A stretch of 64,000 nucleotides of DNA from Azospirillum ramasamyi (GTDB lineage Bacteria; Pseudomonadota; Alphaproteobacteria; Azospirillales; Azospirillaceae): positions 124,001 through 188,000 of the forward strand of contig NZ_CP029832.1 of NCBI RefSeq assembly GCF_003233655.1, read 5' to 3'. A program made the translations under genes and the position numbers. Shown here piece after piece: positions 29,269 through 38,884 of this stretch (positions are counted from its first letter, which is position 1; every line of letters starts with the position of its first letter). Below the pieces are notes generated by a model, which was given only the letters and a program-made list of their open reading frames with translations, was not told the origin of the DNA and ran no database searches.

Positions 29269-29865
29269 ATGGAAAATACCATCGCGCTGCGGGTGAATGG
29301 CCGCGCCGTCTCGGTGACGGCGATGGCCGACACGCCGCTGCTCTACATCCTGCGCAACGACCTGGCCCTGAACGGGCCGAAATACGGCTGCGGGCTCGGC
29401 GAATGCGGGGCCTGCACCGTCATCCTCGACGGCGTCGCCGCACGGTCCTGCGTGATCCCGCTGGCCGGGGCGGAAGGGCGCGAGGTGGTGACGCTGGAAG
29501 GGCTGGGCAGCAGCAGCGCCCCCCACCCGGTCCAGCAGGCCTTCATCGAGGAACAGGCGGCCCAGTGCGGCTATTGCATGAACGGCATGATCATGACCGC
29601 CAAGGCCCTTCTCGACCGCAACCCGGACCCGACGATGGACGAGGTGCGACGCGCCCTGTCCGGCAACCTGTGCCGCTGCGGCACCCATGTCGAAATCCTG
29701 CGCGCCGTCATGCGGGCCGCGCGGCTTCTCTCCTCCCCCGGAGCACAACATGACGATCAACCCAGCGACCGGCACCACGCCCGGCCCGATGACCGAATTG
29801 CAGTCCCAGCCGACGCCGACCTGTGCGGAGCTGATGGCGGCGAACGGCGTCCTGCTGATCGTTGA
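29269..29865 (+). CDS. nicA: Nicotinate dehydrogenase small (2Fe-2S) subunit with an unusual C-terminal extension
   Basis: 198 residues. The N-terminal plant-type ferredoxin cluster uses the cysteines of CGLGECGACTVILDG and ARSC (Cys41, 46, 49, 61), and the second cluster those of QCGYCMNGM and LCRCGTHVEIL. NicA passes electrons from the molybdenum site of NicB during hydroxylation of nicotinate to 6-hydroxynicotinate. The family normally ends soon after EILRAV-RAA; here the frame continues about 40 hydrophilic residues and overlaps the first 116 bases of nicB. Either the tail is real or nicB starts later. Confidence 0.9.
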   Translation: MENTIALRVNGRAVSVTAMADTPLLYILRNDLALNGPKYGCGLGECGACTVILDGVAARSCVIPLAGAEGREVVTLEGLGSSSAPHPVQQAFIEEQAAQCGYCMNGMIMTAKALLDRNPDPTMDEVRRALSGNLCRCGTHVEILRAVMRAARLLSSPGAQHDDQPSDRHHARPDDRIAVPADADLCGADGGERRPADR

Positions 29866-32800
29866 CGAGATCCAGCCGCCCTCCGGCCCGGTCGCCAAGG
29901 GGGCGACCGCGACGCCCAAGCCGCCGGAAACCGCGCTGTTCCTGGCGGTGCGCGAGGATGGACAGGTCTTCGCCTTCAACGGCCATGTCGATCTCGGCAC
30001 CGGCATCCAGACGGCGCTGACCCAGATCGTCGCGGAGGAGCTGGACCTGCGGATGGACCAGCTGCGCATGGTGCTGGGCGACACCGGCCGGACGCCGAAC
30101 CAGGGCGCCACCATCGCCAGCGCCACCATCCAGATCTCCGCCGTGCCGCTGCGCAACGCCGCGGCGGAGGCGCGCCGCTACCTGCTGGACCGCGCCGCCG
30201 CCCTGTTCGGCGTGCCGGCGGGCGAGCTGCGGGTCGAAGAGGGGGTGGTGATCGCCCCGGAAACCGGTGGAATCGGCAACCGCCGCGTCTCCTACGGCGA
30301 ACTGGTGCGGGGCGAGCGGGTGGAGCTGCGCATCAGCGGAAAGGCCCCGCTGAAGCCGCGGGAGCAGTACAAGCTGGTCGGCAAGGCCGCGCCGCGCGTC
30401 GACATCCCGGCCAAGGCGACCGGCGAATTCTCCTACGTCCACGACCTGCGGCTGCCGGGGATGCTGCATGGCCGGGTGGTCCGCCCCCCCTATGCCGGCA
30501 TCGACAGCGGCGAATTCGTCGGCAACAGCCTGGAAAGCGTCGACGAGGGCTCCATCGCCCACATTCCCGGCGTCGTCAAGGTGGTGGTGCTGCGCGACTT
30601 CGTCGGCGTGGTGGCGGAACGCGAGGAACAGGCGATCAAGGCGGCGCGCGAGCTGAAGATCACCTGGAGACCCTGGACCCGCAAGCTGCCGGACCTGTCG
30701 AACCTCGCCCAGGCCCTGCGCGAGAATCCCAGCACGCCGCGCAAGGTGCTGGACAAGGGCGACGTCGATGCCGCGCTCGCCGCCGCCGACCAGCGGATGA
30801 CGCGCACCTATGTCTGGCCCTACCAGATGCACGGCTCCATCGGGCCGTCCTGCGCGGTGGCCGACTGCAAGGCGGACCGCGCGACCGTCTGGTCCGGCAC
30901 CCAGAATCCGCATCTGCTGCGCGCCGACCTCGCCTGGCTGCTGGAATGGCCGGAGGAACGGATCGACGTGGTGCGGATGGAGGCGGCCGGCTGCTATGGC
31001 CGCAACTGCGCCGACGACGTGGCGGCGGATGCGCTTCTGCTGTCGCAGGCGGTCGGCCGTCCGGTGCGCGTCCAGCTGACCCGCGAGCAGGAGCATCTGT
31101 GGGAGCCGAAGGGCACCGCCCAGCTGATGGAGGTCGATGGCGGGATCGACGCCAATGGCGGCATCGTCGCCTACGACTTCGCCACCAGCTACCCGTCGAA
31201 CGGCGCGCCGACGCTGGCGCTGCTGCTGACCGGGCGGGTCGATCCGGTGGCCGCCGTGTTCGAGATGGGCGACCGCACCTCCATTCCGCCTTACGATTAC
31301 GAGAACATGCGGGTCGTCATCAACGACATGGCCCCCATCGTCCGCGCCTCCTGGATGCGCGGGGTGTCGGCGATGCCCAACAGCTTCGCCCATGACAGTT
31401 ACATCGACGAATTGGCCTTCGCCGCCGGGGTCGATCCGGTGGAGTTCCGCCTGCGCCACCTGCGCGACGACGAACGCGCCGCCGACCTGATCCGCGCCGT
31501 CGCCGGCCGCGCCGGCTGGCAGCCGCGCACCGCCCCGCAGCAGACCCCGCCGGAGGGCGACGTGCTGCGCGGCCGCGGCTTCGCCTATGCCCGCTACATC
31601 CACAGCAAGTTCCCCGGCTTCGGCGCCGCCTGGGCGGCCTGGGTGGCCGACGTGGCGGTGGACCGCAAGACCGGCGAGATCGCGGTGACCCGCGTGGTCG
31701 TCGGCCATGACGCCGGGCAGATGATCAACCCCGACGGCGTGCGCCACCAGATCCACGGCAACGTCATCCAGTCGACCAGCCGGGTGCTGAAGGAACAGGT
31801 GGAGTTCGAGGACTCGGTCGTCGCCGCCAAGGAATGGGGCGGCTACCCGATCATGACCTTCCCCGAGGTGCCGGACATCGACGTGGTGATGATGCCGCGC
31901 GAGACCGAGCCGCCGTTGGGATCCGGGGAATCCGCCTCCGTCCCCAGCGCGGCGGCCATCGCCAACGCCATCTTCGACGCCACCGGCATCCGCTTCCGCG
32001 AATTGCCGATCACCGCGGAACGGGTGCGCGAGGCGCTGAACGGCCCCTCCGAGCCGGTCCCGCCCGCGCCGCCGGAAGCCGCCAAGCCGCGCAAGCGCGG
32101 GTGGAAGGCATGGCTCGGCGCTTCGCTGACCGGCTTATGCGGGGTGATGATCGGCATGGCGAGCAGCGCCCTGCCCTTCCGCGCCGAGATCGCTCCCGTC
32201 TCGCCGCCGTCCGCCGGGCTGTGGTCGTCGGCCACCATCGAACGCGGGCGGCAGCTGGCGGCGCTCGGCGACTGCGCGGTCTGCCACACGGCGGAGAACG
32301 GCGCCACCAATGCCGGCGGCCGGCCGTTCGAGACGCCGTTCGGCACCGTCTTCAGCACCAACATCACGCCGGACCCGGACAGCGGGATCGGGCGCTGGTC
32401 CTTCGCCGCCTTCGACCGGGCGATGCGCGAGGGGATCAGCCGCGACGGCCGGCATCTCTACCCGGCCTTCCCGTACACCGCCTTCCGCAACATGACCGAC
32501 GACGACATGCAGGCGCTCTACGCCTACATGATGACGCAGCAGCCGGTGCGCGCCGAGACGCCGGCCAACACCATGCGCTTCCCCTTCAACCTGCGCCCGA
32601 TGATGGCGGGCTGGAACACGCTGTTCCTCAACCGCGAGACCTACCGGCCCGATCCGCAGAAGAGCGCGGAGTGGAACCGCGGCAACTATCTGGTCAACGG
32701 GCTCGGACACTGCGCCGCCTGCCACAGCCCGCGCAACGCGCTGGGGGCGGAGAAGCTGGGCGAATCCTTCCTGGCCGGCGGCACCGTCGACGGCTGGGAG

Positions 32801-33379
32801 GCGCCGGCCCTGACCGCGCTGTCCAAGGCGCCGAAGCCCTGGACGGAGGACGACCTGTTCACCTACCTGCGCACCGGCTTCTCCCCGCGCCATGGCGTCG
32901 CCGCCGGCCCGATGGCCGCCGTGGTGCACGAGCTGTCCACCGTGCCGGAAGCCGATGTGCGGGCGATGGCGGTCTATCTCGCCTCGCTTGGTGGCGATGC
33001 GGTCGAAGCGCCCGCGGCCACGGCATCCCCCACCCCCGCCAGCTCCGCCAATGGAGAGCGCATCTTCAACGGCGCCTGCCAGGCCTGCCACAGCGACGGC
33101 AACGGACCGACGCTGTTCGGCGTCAGCCCCTCCATGGCGGTGAACAGCAACGTCCACAGCGACAGCCCGGACAATCTGGCCCGCGTCATCCTGCACGGCA
33201 TCCAGAACCCGGCGACCCGCGACCTCGGCTATATGCCGGCCTTCCGCGACAGCCTGTCCGACAAGCAGGTGGCGGACCTGATGGCATATCTGCGCGGCCG
33301 TTTCGCACCCGACAAACCGGCCTGGGCGGACATTGCGACTGTGGTGGCCAAGGCGCGGGCCAATCCGGGAACGCACTGA
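29750..33379 (+). CDS. nicB: Nicotinate dehydrogenase large subunit (molybdopterin domain plus three c-type haems)
   Basis: About 1209 residues. Residues 1-760 form a xanthine-dehydrogenase-like molybdopterin domain (NGHVDLGTGIQTALTQ, NQGATIASATIQ, GAGxSE-like loop PPLGSGESASVPSA). A hydrophobic segment near 787-808 is followed by three cytochrome c motifs: CAVCH (842), CAACH (988) and CQACH (1110). Together with NicA it hydroxylates nicotinate and sends electrons through the haems to the respiratory chain. A GGAG six bases upstream supports the ATG at 29750. It is the last gene of the rightward nic unit. Confidence 0.93.
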   Translation: MTINPATGTTPGPMTELQSQPTPTCAELMAANGVLLIVDEIQPPSGPVAKGATATPKPPETALFLAVREDGQVFAFNGHVDLGTGIQTALTQIVAEELDLRMDQLRMVLGDTGRTPNQGATIASATIQISAVPLRNAAAEARRYLLDRAAALFGVPAGELRVEEGVVIAPETGGIGNRRVSYGELVRGERVELRISGKAPLKPREQYKLVGKAAPRVDIPAKATGEFSYVHDLRLPGMLHGRVVRPPYAGIDSGEFVGNSLESVDEGSIAHIPGVVKVVVLRDFVGVVAEREEQAIKAARELKITWRPWTRKLPDLSNLAQALRENPSTPRKVLDKGDVDAALAAADQRMTRTYVWPYQMHGSIGPSCAVADCKADRATVWSGTQNPHLLRADLAWLLEWPEERIDVVRMEAAGCYGRNCADDVAADALLLSQAVGRPVRVQLTREQEHLWEPKGTAQLMEVDGGIDANGGIVAYDFATSYPSNGAPTLALLLTGRVDPVAAVFEMGDRTSIPPYDYENMRVVINDMAPIVRASWMRGVSAMPNSFAHDSYIDELAFAAGVDPVEFRLRHLRDDERAADLIRAVAGRAGWQPRTAPQQTPPEGDVLRGRGFAYARYIHSKFPGFGAAWAAWVADVAVDRKTGEIAVTRVVVGHDAGQMINPDGVRHQIHGNVIQSTSRVLKEQVEFEDSVVAAKEWGGYPIMTFPEVPDIDVVMMPRETEPPLGSGESASVPSAAAIANAIFDATGIRFRELPITAERVREALNGPSEPVPPAPPEAAKPRKRGWKAWLGASLTGLCGVMIGMASSALPFRAEIAPVSPPSAGLWSSATIERGRQLAALGDCAVCHTAENGATNAGGRPFETPFGTVFSTNITPDPDSGIGRWSFAAFDRAMREGISRDGRHLYPAFPYTAFRNMTDDDMQALYAYMMTQQPVRAETPANTMRFPFNLRPMMAGWNTLFLNRETYRPDPQKSAEWNRGNYLVNGLGHCAACHSPRNALGAEKLGESFLAGGTVDGWEAPALTALSKAPKPWTEDDLFTYLRTGFSPRHGVAAGPMAAVVHELSTVPEADVRAMAVYLASLGGDAVEAPAATASPTPASSANGERIFNGACQACHSDGNGPTLFGVSPSMAVNSNVHSDSPDNLARVILHGIQNPATRDLGYMPAFRDSLSDKQVADLMAYLRGRFAPDKPAWADIATVVAKARANPGTH

Positions 33380-33472
33380 TCGGGCATCGGTGAAGCACCG
33401 CCGGTCCATGCGATGTCGCATAGCGTAGGGGATGGGCGGCCGAGCCGGCGGAAGGGTGGAGCGTCCGCAGGC

Positions 33473-34867
33473 CTATCCGCCGTCCTTCATCGCGCGCGCC
33501 AGCACGTCGAACACCCGCGGATCCTCCATCTGGGCGACGTTGAAGCGCAGGAACGCCGAAGCCGATCGGGACACGCTGAAGACGTCTCCGGGAGCGAGAA
33601 CCACATTTTCGCGCAAGGCTGCCCGGGCGACGCCGGCGGCGTTCCGGCCGTCGGGCAGGCTGCACCACAGATAGAATCCGCCGCGCGGCATCAGCCATGG
33701 CTGCAGGCCGAGCGCGTCCAGTCTGGCCGCAACCTCGCGGCGGCTCCGCGCCAGCCGCCGGCGAAGGGCGTCGAGATGCTTGCGATAGCTGCCGTCGCTC
33801 AAAGCCGCCAGGACGAGTTCGGCGGCAACGGGACTGGGACCGCCGAAACTGGTCGCGACCTGCAGATCGACCAGCGCCTCCACCCAGTCCGGCCGGGCCG
33901 CGATGTAGCCGCAGCGGATCGAGGCGGACAGCGTCTTGGAAAAGCTGCCGATGCGGATGACCTGCGCCAACCCGTCGAGGACGGCCAGCCGCGGCGACGG
34001 TTCATGCTCGAAACCGGCGAAGATGTCGTCCTCGACGATGGTGAGGTCATGAGCGGCGGCGGCGGCGAGCAGCTTGTGGGCGGTTTGCGGCGACATCGTC
34101 GCGCCGGTCGGGTTGTGGAGCGCCGAGTTGGTGATGTAGAGCCTTGGCCGGTGCACCGTCAGGGCTTCGGTGAACAGGGGCACGTCAGGTCCCTGCCTCG
34201 TATAGGGAACACCGACGATCCGGGCCTGATGGGCGCGCAGCAGCGCCTGAAAATTGAAGTAGCAGGGATCGTCGACGAGCACCGCGTCGCCGGGACGCAA
34301 CAGAAAGCGGCAGATCAGGTCGATGGCCTGGGTTCCTGAACCGGTCAGTAGGATTTGATCGGCGCCCGCCGATATCCCTTCGTCCGCGAACTGGCGGGCA
34401 AGCAGACGGCGCAGGGACAGCGAACCGCGCGTGCCGCCATAATCCGCCAGCACGGCGTCGTCGGCGGCCGCGAGACGGCGGATCGCCCGGCGGATCGCCG
34501 CGTTGGGCATCCAGCCGGCCGGCAGCCAGCCGCATCCCGGCTTCGGAATTCCCGCCGCCGCATCGAGCGACTGGCGCGACACCCAGAACGGATCAATGGT
34601 CCGGTCCAGCCGGGGCTCGACCTCGCTCAGGGCGAGCGGCGGCATGGCGCCGGACACGTAGAAGCCCGAGCCGGGGCGCGAGCGGATCACACCTTCCGCA
34701 GCGAGCCGGTCGTAAGCCTCCACCACCGTCGATGGCGACACGCCCATGGTGGCGGCGAAGCTGCGGATCGAGGGCAGCCTTTCACCCGGTGTCAGCGTGC
34801 GGCTTGCCATCCTGCGGCGGATCGCGTCCATCACCTCGCCTGTCCGCGTGCCTGTCCGGCTGCTCAT
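33473..34867 (-). CDS. MocR-type regulator (GntR HTH fused to aminotransferase fold)
   Basis: 464 residues. Residues about 8-75 form a GntR winged HTH (GERLPSIRSFAATMGVSPSTVVEAYDRLAAEG), joined to a fold-type-I aminotransferase domain with the PLP lysine in GSFSKTLSASIRCGYI. MocR proteins bind PLP and sense amine or vitamin-B6 related ligands. It is divergent from the EamA exporter gene, which it likely controls. Starts at 34867 or the internal Met13 are both possible. Whether the aminotransferase domain is catalytic cannot be read from sequence. Confidence 0.9.
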   Translation of the reverse strand: MSSRTGTRTGEVMDAIRRRMASRTLTPGERLPSIRSFAATMGVSPSTVVEAYDRLAAEGVIRSRPGSGFYVSGAMPPLALSEVEPRLDRTIDPFWVSRQSLDAAAGIPKPGCGWLPAGWMPNAAIRRAIRRLAAADDAVLADYGGTRGSLSLRRLLARQFADEGISAGADQILLTGSGTQAIDLICRFLLRPGDAVLVDDPCYFNFQALLRAHQARIVGVPYTRQGPDVPLFTEALTVHRPRLYITNSALHNPTGATMSPQTAHKLLAAAAAHDLTIVEDDIFAGFEHEPSPRLAVLDGLAQVIRIGSFSKTLSASIRCGYIAARPDWVEALVDLQVATSFGGPSPVAAELVLAALSDGSYRKHLDALRRRLARSRREVAARLDALGLQPWLMPRGGFYLWCSLPDGRNAAGVARAALRENVVLAPGDVFSVSRSASAFLRFNVAQMEDPRVFDVLARAMKDGG

Positions 34868-35013
34868 TCTGCACCCGCCGCCATCGGCTCCGTCCCCATC
34901 TGTATGGCTTCCGTCATCAGTACAGCTCGGCGGAATTGTATGGGACCGTCACTGTCTTGGCCAGGGAGCATGACGCTAGGATCATCGCATACGAAAGCCA
35001 AAAGGGGTCGAGG
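34868..35013. promoter_or_regulatory. Divergent promoter region with repeated GTATGG boxes
   Basis: CTGTATGG at 34900-34907 and TTGTATGG at 34937-34944 form direct repeats 37 bases apart, with an inverted TACAG at 34921-34925 between them. Direct repeats of this kind are the usual MocR-type binding sites, so these are candidate boxes for the adjacent regulator. Confidence 0.5.
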
Positions 35014-35874
35014 ATGCGGTGGGGTTCGGCGGGATGGGGCAGCGGGATGATGGGCGTGGTCATCTTCAGCGGGTCGTTGCCGGCGACGCGCGTCGCGGTG
35101 GCGGGCTTCCCGCCGCTGTTCCTGACCTCGGCTCGGGCGGTGATCGCGGCCGTGCTGGCGGTCGCCCTGCTTTCGATCCTACGGCAGACACGCCCCGCGC
35201 GCAGCGACCTGCGCCCGCTGGCGGTGGTGGCGCTCGGGGTCGTTGTCGGCTTTCCCCTGCTGACGGCGCTGGCGCTTCAACGGATCACCTCGGCGCAGTC
35301 GATCGTGTTCATCGGGCTGCTGCCGCTCGCCACCGCATTGTTCGGCGTACTGCGGTCGAGAGAGCGGCCGAAACCCGCCTTCTGGCTGTTCTCGACGCTC
35401 GGCGGATTCGCCGTCGCCGGCTTCGCCCTGGCCCAAGGTGGCGGCGCCTCGCTTGCCGGCGGCCTGCTGATGGTCGCGGCGATTCTGCTCTGCGGGCTCG
35501 GATATGCCGAGGGTGCCGTCCTGTCCCGGCGGCTGGGCGGCTGGCAGGTCATTTCCTGGGCGCTGGTGCTGGCATCGCCGGCCATGGTGGCGGCAGCGAT
35601 CCTGACGATGCCGGACGACTGGACCGGTGTCGGTGCGCCGGCCTGGATCGGGCTCGGTTACGTTTCGGTCTTCAGCATGCTGGTGGGGTTCGTCTTCTGG
35701 TATCGCGGGCTGGCGCTCGGCGGCATCGCAGGCGTGGGGCAACTGCAGCTGCTTCAGCCCCTTCTCGGCCTCGCGCTGGCGGGGTTGCTGCTGCACGAGC
35801 CGGTCGCCTGGACCATGATCGCGGTGACCGGGCTGGTGGTGCTGTGCGTCGCAGGCGCCAGGAAATTCGCCTGA
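35014..35874 (+). CDS. EamA/DMT-family membrane transporter
   Basis: 286 residues with about ten short predicted helices in two EamA repeats. Recognisable parts are FSGSLPATRVAVAGFPP near the N-terminus, the end-of-repeat TSAQSIVFIGLLPLATALFGVL and YVSVFSMLVGFVFWYRGLALGG before the last repeat. These transporters mostly export amino acids or other metabolites. The ATG at 35014 has AAGGGG and GAGG upstream. It is divergent from the MocR gene, a common pairing in which the regulator controls the exporter. The first helix is shorter than usual, so an upstream start is possible. Confidence 0.85.
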   Translation: MRWGSAGWGSGMMGVVIFSGSLPATRVAVAGFPPLFLTSARAVIAAVLAVALLSILRQTRPARSDLRPLAVVALGVVVGFPLLTALALQRITSAQSIVFIGLLPLATALFGVLRSRERPKPAFWLFSTLGGFAVAGFALAQGGGASLAGGLLMVAAILLCGLGYAEGAVLSRRLGGWQVISWALVLASPAMVAAAILTMPDDWTGVGAPAWIGLGYVSVFSMLVGFVFWYRGLALGGIAGVGQLQLLQPLLGLALAGLLLHEPVAWTMIAVTGLVVLCVAGARKFA

Positions 35875-36036
35875 ACGGCAAGCAGCCCGGCACCTATTGC
35901 GGCGGGTCATCGACTGGCGTCATACGCCTCCCACGGGAACCGAAGCGTGGCTGGCCGGTTGATCCAAGCATGGGCGTGGCGCCACCGCGGAGCGGAAGCG
36001 TCACGCAGCGAGCGAAGCCACACGGGAACCGACGCC

Positions 36037-36123
36037 ATGCTCAAGATCCTAGGCTGGGTCATTCTGATCATCTTCATCATCGGCCTGCTGGTCGTCACCG
36101 GCATCCTCAAGCTGATCTTCTGA
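36037..36123 (+). CDS. 28-residue single-helix membrane peptide
   Basis: ATG at 36037 to TGA at 36121-36123 encodes 28 residues, starting MLKILGWVIL and ending GILKLIF, almost entirely Ile/Leu/Val/Phe with a lysine near each end. This is a textbook one-pass membrane peptide. GGGAA lies eight bases upstream. A 12-base direct repeat CACGGGAACCGA occurs at 35932-35943 and again over the ribosome-binding site at 36021-36032. The frame is too short for most gene callers. No function can be assigned; such peptides often modulate membrane complexes. Confidence 0.6.
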   Translation: MLKILGWVILIIFIIGLLVVTGILKLIF

Positions 36124-36597
36124 CCGCCACTTCCCTCGTCATTGCCTGCGCACGGCGCAGGTGGGTCCGGCACTCCGCGACCATGCGGCGGATCAATTCG
36201 TCGCAGGTCGGGATGTCGCCCCCTCCCCAAGCTCAACCTTTGCCTCTCCCCCGCCGCTTCCGGTCAGCCATGCGGCGCAATGGGAGTATACGAACTTATG
36301 GACCGGCCCATAAGACGAACCGGCATATGATCTTCGGTCTATGATTTAAGCCGATGATCAGACAAAATCATGGGAACAGGCTGTAAACTTGTCCTATGAT
36401 AATGAAAGTATAGGGTCTGATGAACATCCTGCTGCACCGGGCGCCGTGATGCGACGTCTGCGGCCGGGGCCGGGTTTTGCATCGTGGACTGTTCAGACTG
36501 CCGTCGAACTGCCGACGGGAATCCGGCAGACTCTGGTGACGAGAGCCTGATTCGAGCGGGCCTGCCGGATTGTGACCGAGACGAGCAAAGGACGATC
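36124..36597. other. Intergenic region upstream of the bacteriophytochrome gene
   Basis: 474 bases without a supportable gene. Bases about 36280-36430 are AT-rich and contain several short inverted repeats, for example CCTAT at about 36393 paired with ATAGG twelve bases later. This is the likely promoter region for the four-gene light-sensing unit. Confidence 0.45.
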
Positions 36598-38880
36598 GTG
36601 ACGCCTGCAACCGGACCGGAACCATGGCCCCAGACCATGGCGGGCAGCTTTGACCTCGACGCCTGCGCGCGCGAACCGATTCACATTCCCGGCAGCATCC
36701 AGCCGCACGGCCATCTCCTGGCGCTCGAACCCGACGGCCTGTGTCTGGTCCGGGCGAGTGCGGAAGCCGGCGCGGTGCTCAACCGCCCCCTCTCCGAGGC
36801 CTTCGGCCAGCCGATCGACCGGCTGGTCGATGCCAACGGCATGGCGTCGCTCGCCCGCCGGCTACGCACCGCTCCGGCCGAGCCGGTGCAGCTCGACATC
36901 CTGCATCTGCGCGGCGGCAGCGACCATCAGGCCATCGCCCACCGCTCCGGCGGGCTGGTGATCCTGGAACTGGAGGATCTCGCCGCCACCGGCATCGGCA
37001 CGCTGGAGGCGCTCTACCCGCAGATGCGCGAAGGCATCCGGCGGATGCAGTCGTCCCATGATTTCGAGACGCTGCTGACCTGCACGGCGGAGGAGGTGCG
37101 GTCGCTGACCGGCTTCGACCGCGTCCTGATCTATCGCTTCGACGAACAGTGGAACGGCACCGTCATCGCCGAGGACGGCAACGGCCGCCTGCCCTCCTAC
37201 CGCGGCCTGCGCTTTCCCGCCTCCGACATCCCGGAACAGGCGAGGCGCCTCTATGCGCTGAACCGCCTGCGGCTGATCGCCGACGCCCGCTACCGCCCGG
37301 TCCCCATCCTGGCAGCGGCAGGCGCGGTACAGGCAACGGCAGATAGCGCGGCGGAGCCTCTCGACCTCAGCTTCGCCGTTCTGCGCAGCGTGTCGCCCGT
37401 GCATCTGGAATACATGCGCAACATGGGCACGCCGGCTTCGATGTCGATCTCCGTCATGGACGGCGAGCGGCTATGGGGCCTGATCTCCTGCCATCATGCC
37501 GAACCACGGCAGGTGTCCTTCGCCATCCGCACCGCCTGCGACCTGCTGGGACAGGTGCTGTCCAGCCAGATGATCGCGCTGGAGCGGGCGGAGGATGCCG
37601 ACCACCGCATCCGTTCCAAGAGCATCCAGGCCCGGCTGCTGGCCCATATGGCTGCGGCGGAACGCTTCATCGACGGGCTGGCGGAGGATGGCGAGGATCT
37701 GCTGTCGCTGGTGAATGCCGAGGGCGCCGCCATCCTGTTCGACGGCGATTGCCGCCTGATCGGCCGCACCCCGCCGCAGGCGGTGGTGGAGGCCATCGGC
37801 GCCGAGCTGGCCGGCCAGGGCATCAAGGATCTGTTCGCCAGCCACCAGCTGCCCGTGGAGATGGAGGCCGCCGCCGGGATGGACGCCAGCGCCAGCGGGC
37901 TGCTTGCGATCTCCATCTCACAGCTGCATCCCAGCTACCTCCTGTGGTTCCGGCCGGAGATCGTGCGCTCCATCGAATGGGCCGGCGATCCCACCAAGCC
38001 CATCGACGGCAGCGGCAGGCTGTCGCCGCGCAATTCCTTCGAGATCTGGAAGGAGACGGTGCGCGGCCAATCCCTGCCCTGGCGCCATGGCGAGATCGAG
38101 GCGGCCGGAGACTTCCGCAACGCCATCGTCAGCATCGTGCTGCGCAAGGCCGAGGAAATGGCCGCGTTGAGCGAGGAGCTTCGCCGCAGCAACGGCGAGC
38201 TTGCCGCCTTCTCCTACTCCGTCTCGCACGACCTGCGGGCACCCTTCCGCCACGTCTCCAGCTATGCCGAGCTTCTGCGCTCCCGTGCCGCCGACAAGCT
38301 GAACGACCGGGAGCGCCACTACCTGGACAGCATCATCGAAGCGGCGGGTTCGGCCGGCACGCTGGTCGACGGGCTTCTGCACTTCTCGCAGCTCGGCCGC
38401 GCCACGCTGGCGCGGGTGGAGGTCGACCTGCTCCGGCTGGTGGAGGAGATCCGAAACCTGCTGGAGCCCGATCTGCGGGAGCGCAATGTCCATTGGACCG
38501 TGCATCCGCTCCCGATCGTCACCGGCGATCCGACCATGCTGCGGCTGGTGGTGCAGAATTTGCTGTCCAACGCCATCAAGTATTCCCGCGACCGTGCCGT
38601 ACCGGAGATCGAGATCGGCTGCCGGAGCACGCCCGAGGCGCATGAGTTTTATGTGCGCGATAATGGGCGTGGATTCGATATGGCCTATGCCGGTAAACTC
38701 TTCGGCGTCTTCCAGCGCCTGCACCGCGAGGAGGAATTCGAAGGCATCGGGATCGGCTTGGCCAACGTTCGCCGCATCGTGGAGCGCCACGGTGGCCGGG
38801 TTTGGGCGGAGGGCAGGCTGGATCACGGCGCGACCTTCCATTTCTCCCTGCCGCGGTCCGCAACCGCTGAATCGAGGTAG
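36598..38880 (+). CDS. Bacteriophytochrome histidine kinase
   Basis: 760 residues with the PAS-GAF-PHY photosensory core and a kinase output. The bilin-attachment cysteine is Cys23 in LDACAREPIHIPG, as in biliverdin-binding bacteriophytochromes, and the GAF chromophore pocket has FPASDIPEQARRLY. HisKA carries His544 in YSVSHDLRAPF, and the HATPase shows NLLSNAIKYS, DNGRGFD and GIGIGLANVRRI. It should sense red/far-red light and phosphorylate the next gene's product. A GTG start at 36598 is chosen for AAGGA six bases upstream; the frame is open to 36484. Confidence 0.93.
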   Translation: MTPATGPEPWPQTMAGSFDLDACAREPIHIPGSIQPHGHLLALEPDGLCLVRASAEAGAVLNRPLSEAFGQPIDRLVDANGMASLARRLRTAPAEPVQLDILHLRGGSDHQAIAHRSGGLVILELEDLAATGIGTLEALYPQMREGIRRMQSSHDFETLLTCTAEEVRSLTGFDRVLIYRFDEQWNGTVIAEDGNGRLPSYRGLRFPASDIPEQARRLYALNRLRLIADARYRPVPILAAAGAVQATADSAAEPLDLSFAVLRSVSPVHLEYMRNMGTPASMSISVMDGERLWGLISCHHAEPRQVSFAIRTACDLLGQVLSSQMIALERAEDADHRIRSKSIQARLLAHMAAAERFIDGLAEDGEDLLSLVNAEGAAILFDGDCRLIGRTPPQAVVEAIGAELAGQGIKDLFASHQLPVEMEAAAGMDASASGLLAISISQLHPSYLLWFRPEIVRSIEWAGDPTKPIDGSGRLSPRNSFEIWKETVRGQSLPWRHGEIEAAGDFRNAIVSIVLRKAEEMAALSEELRRSNGELAAFSYSVSHDLRAPFRHVSSYAELLRSRAADKLNDRERHYLDSIIEAAGSAGTLVDGLLHFSQLGRATLARVEVDLLRLVEEIRNLLEPDLRERNVHWTVHPLPIVTGDPTMLRLVVQNLLSNAIKYSRDRAVPEIEIGCRSTPEAHEFYVRDNGRGFDMAYAGKLFGVFQRLHREEEFEGIGIGLANVRRIVERHGGRVWAEGRLDHGATFHFSLPRSATAESR

Positions 38881-38884
38881 CCCG

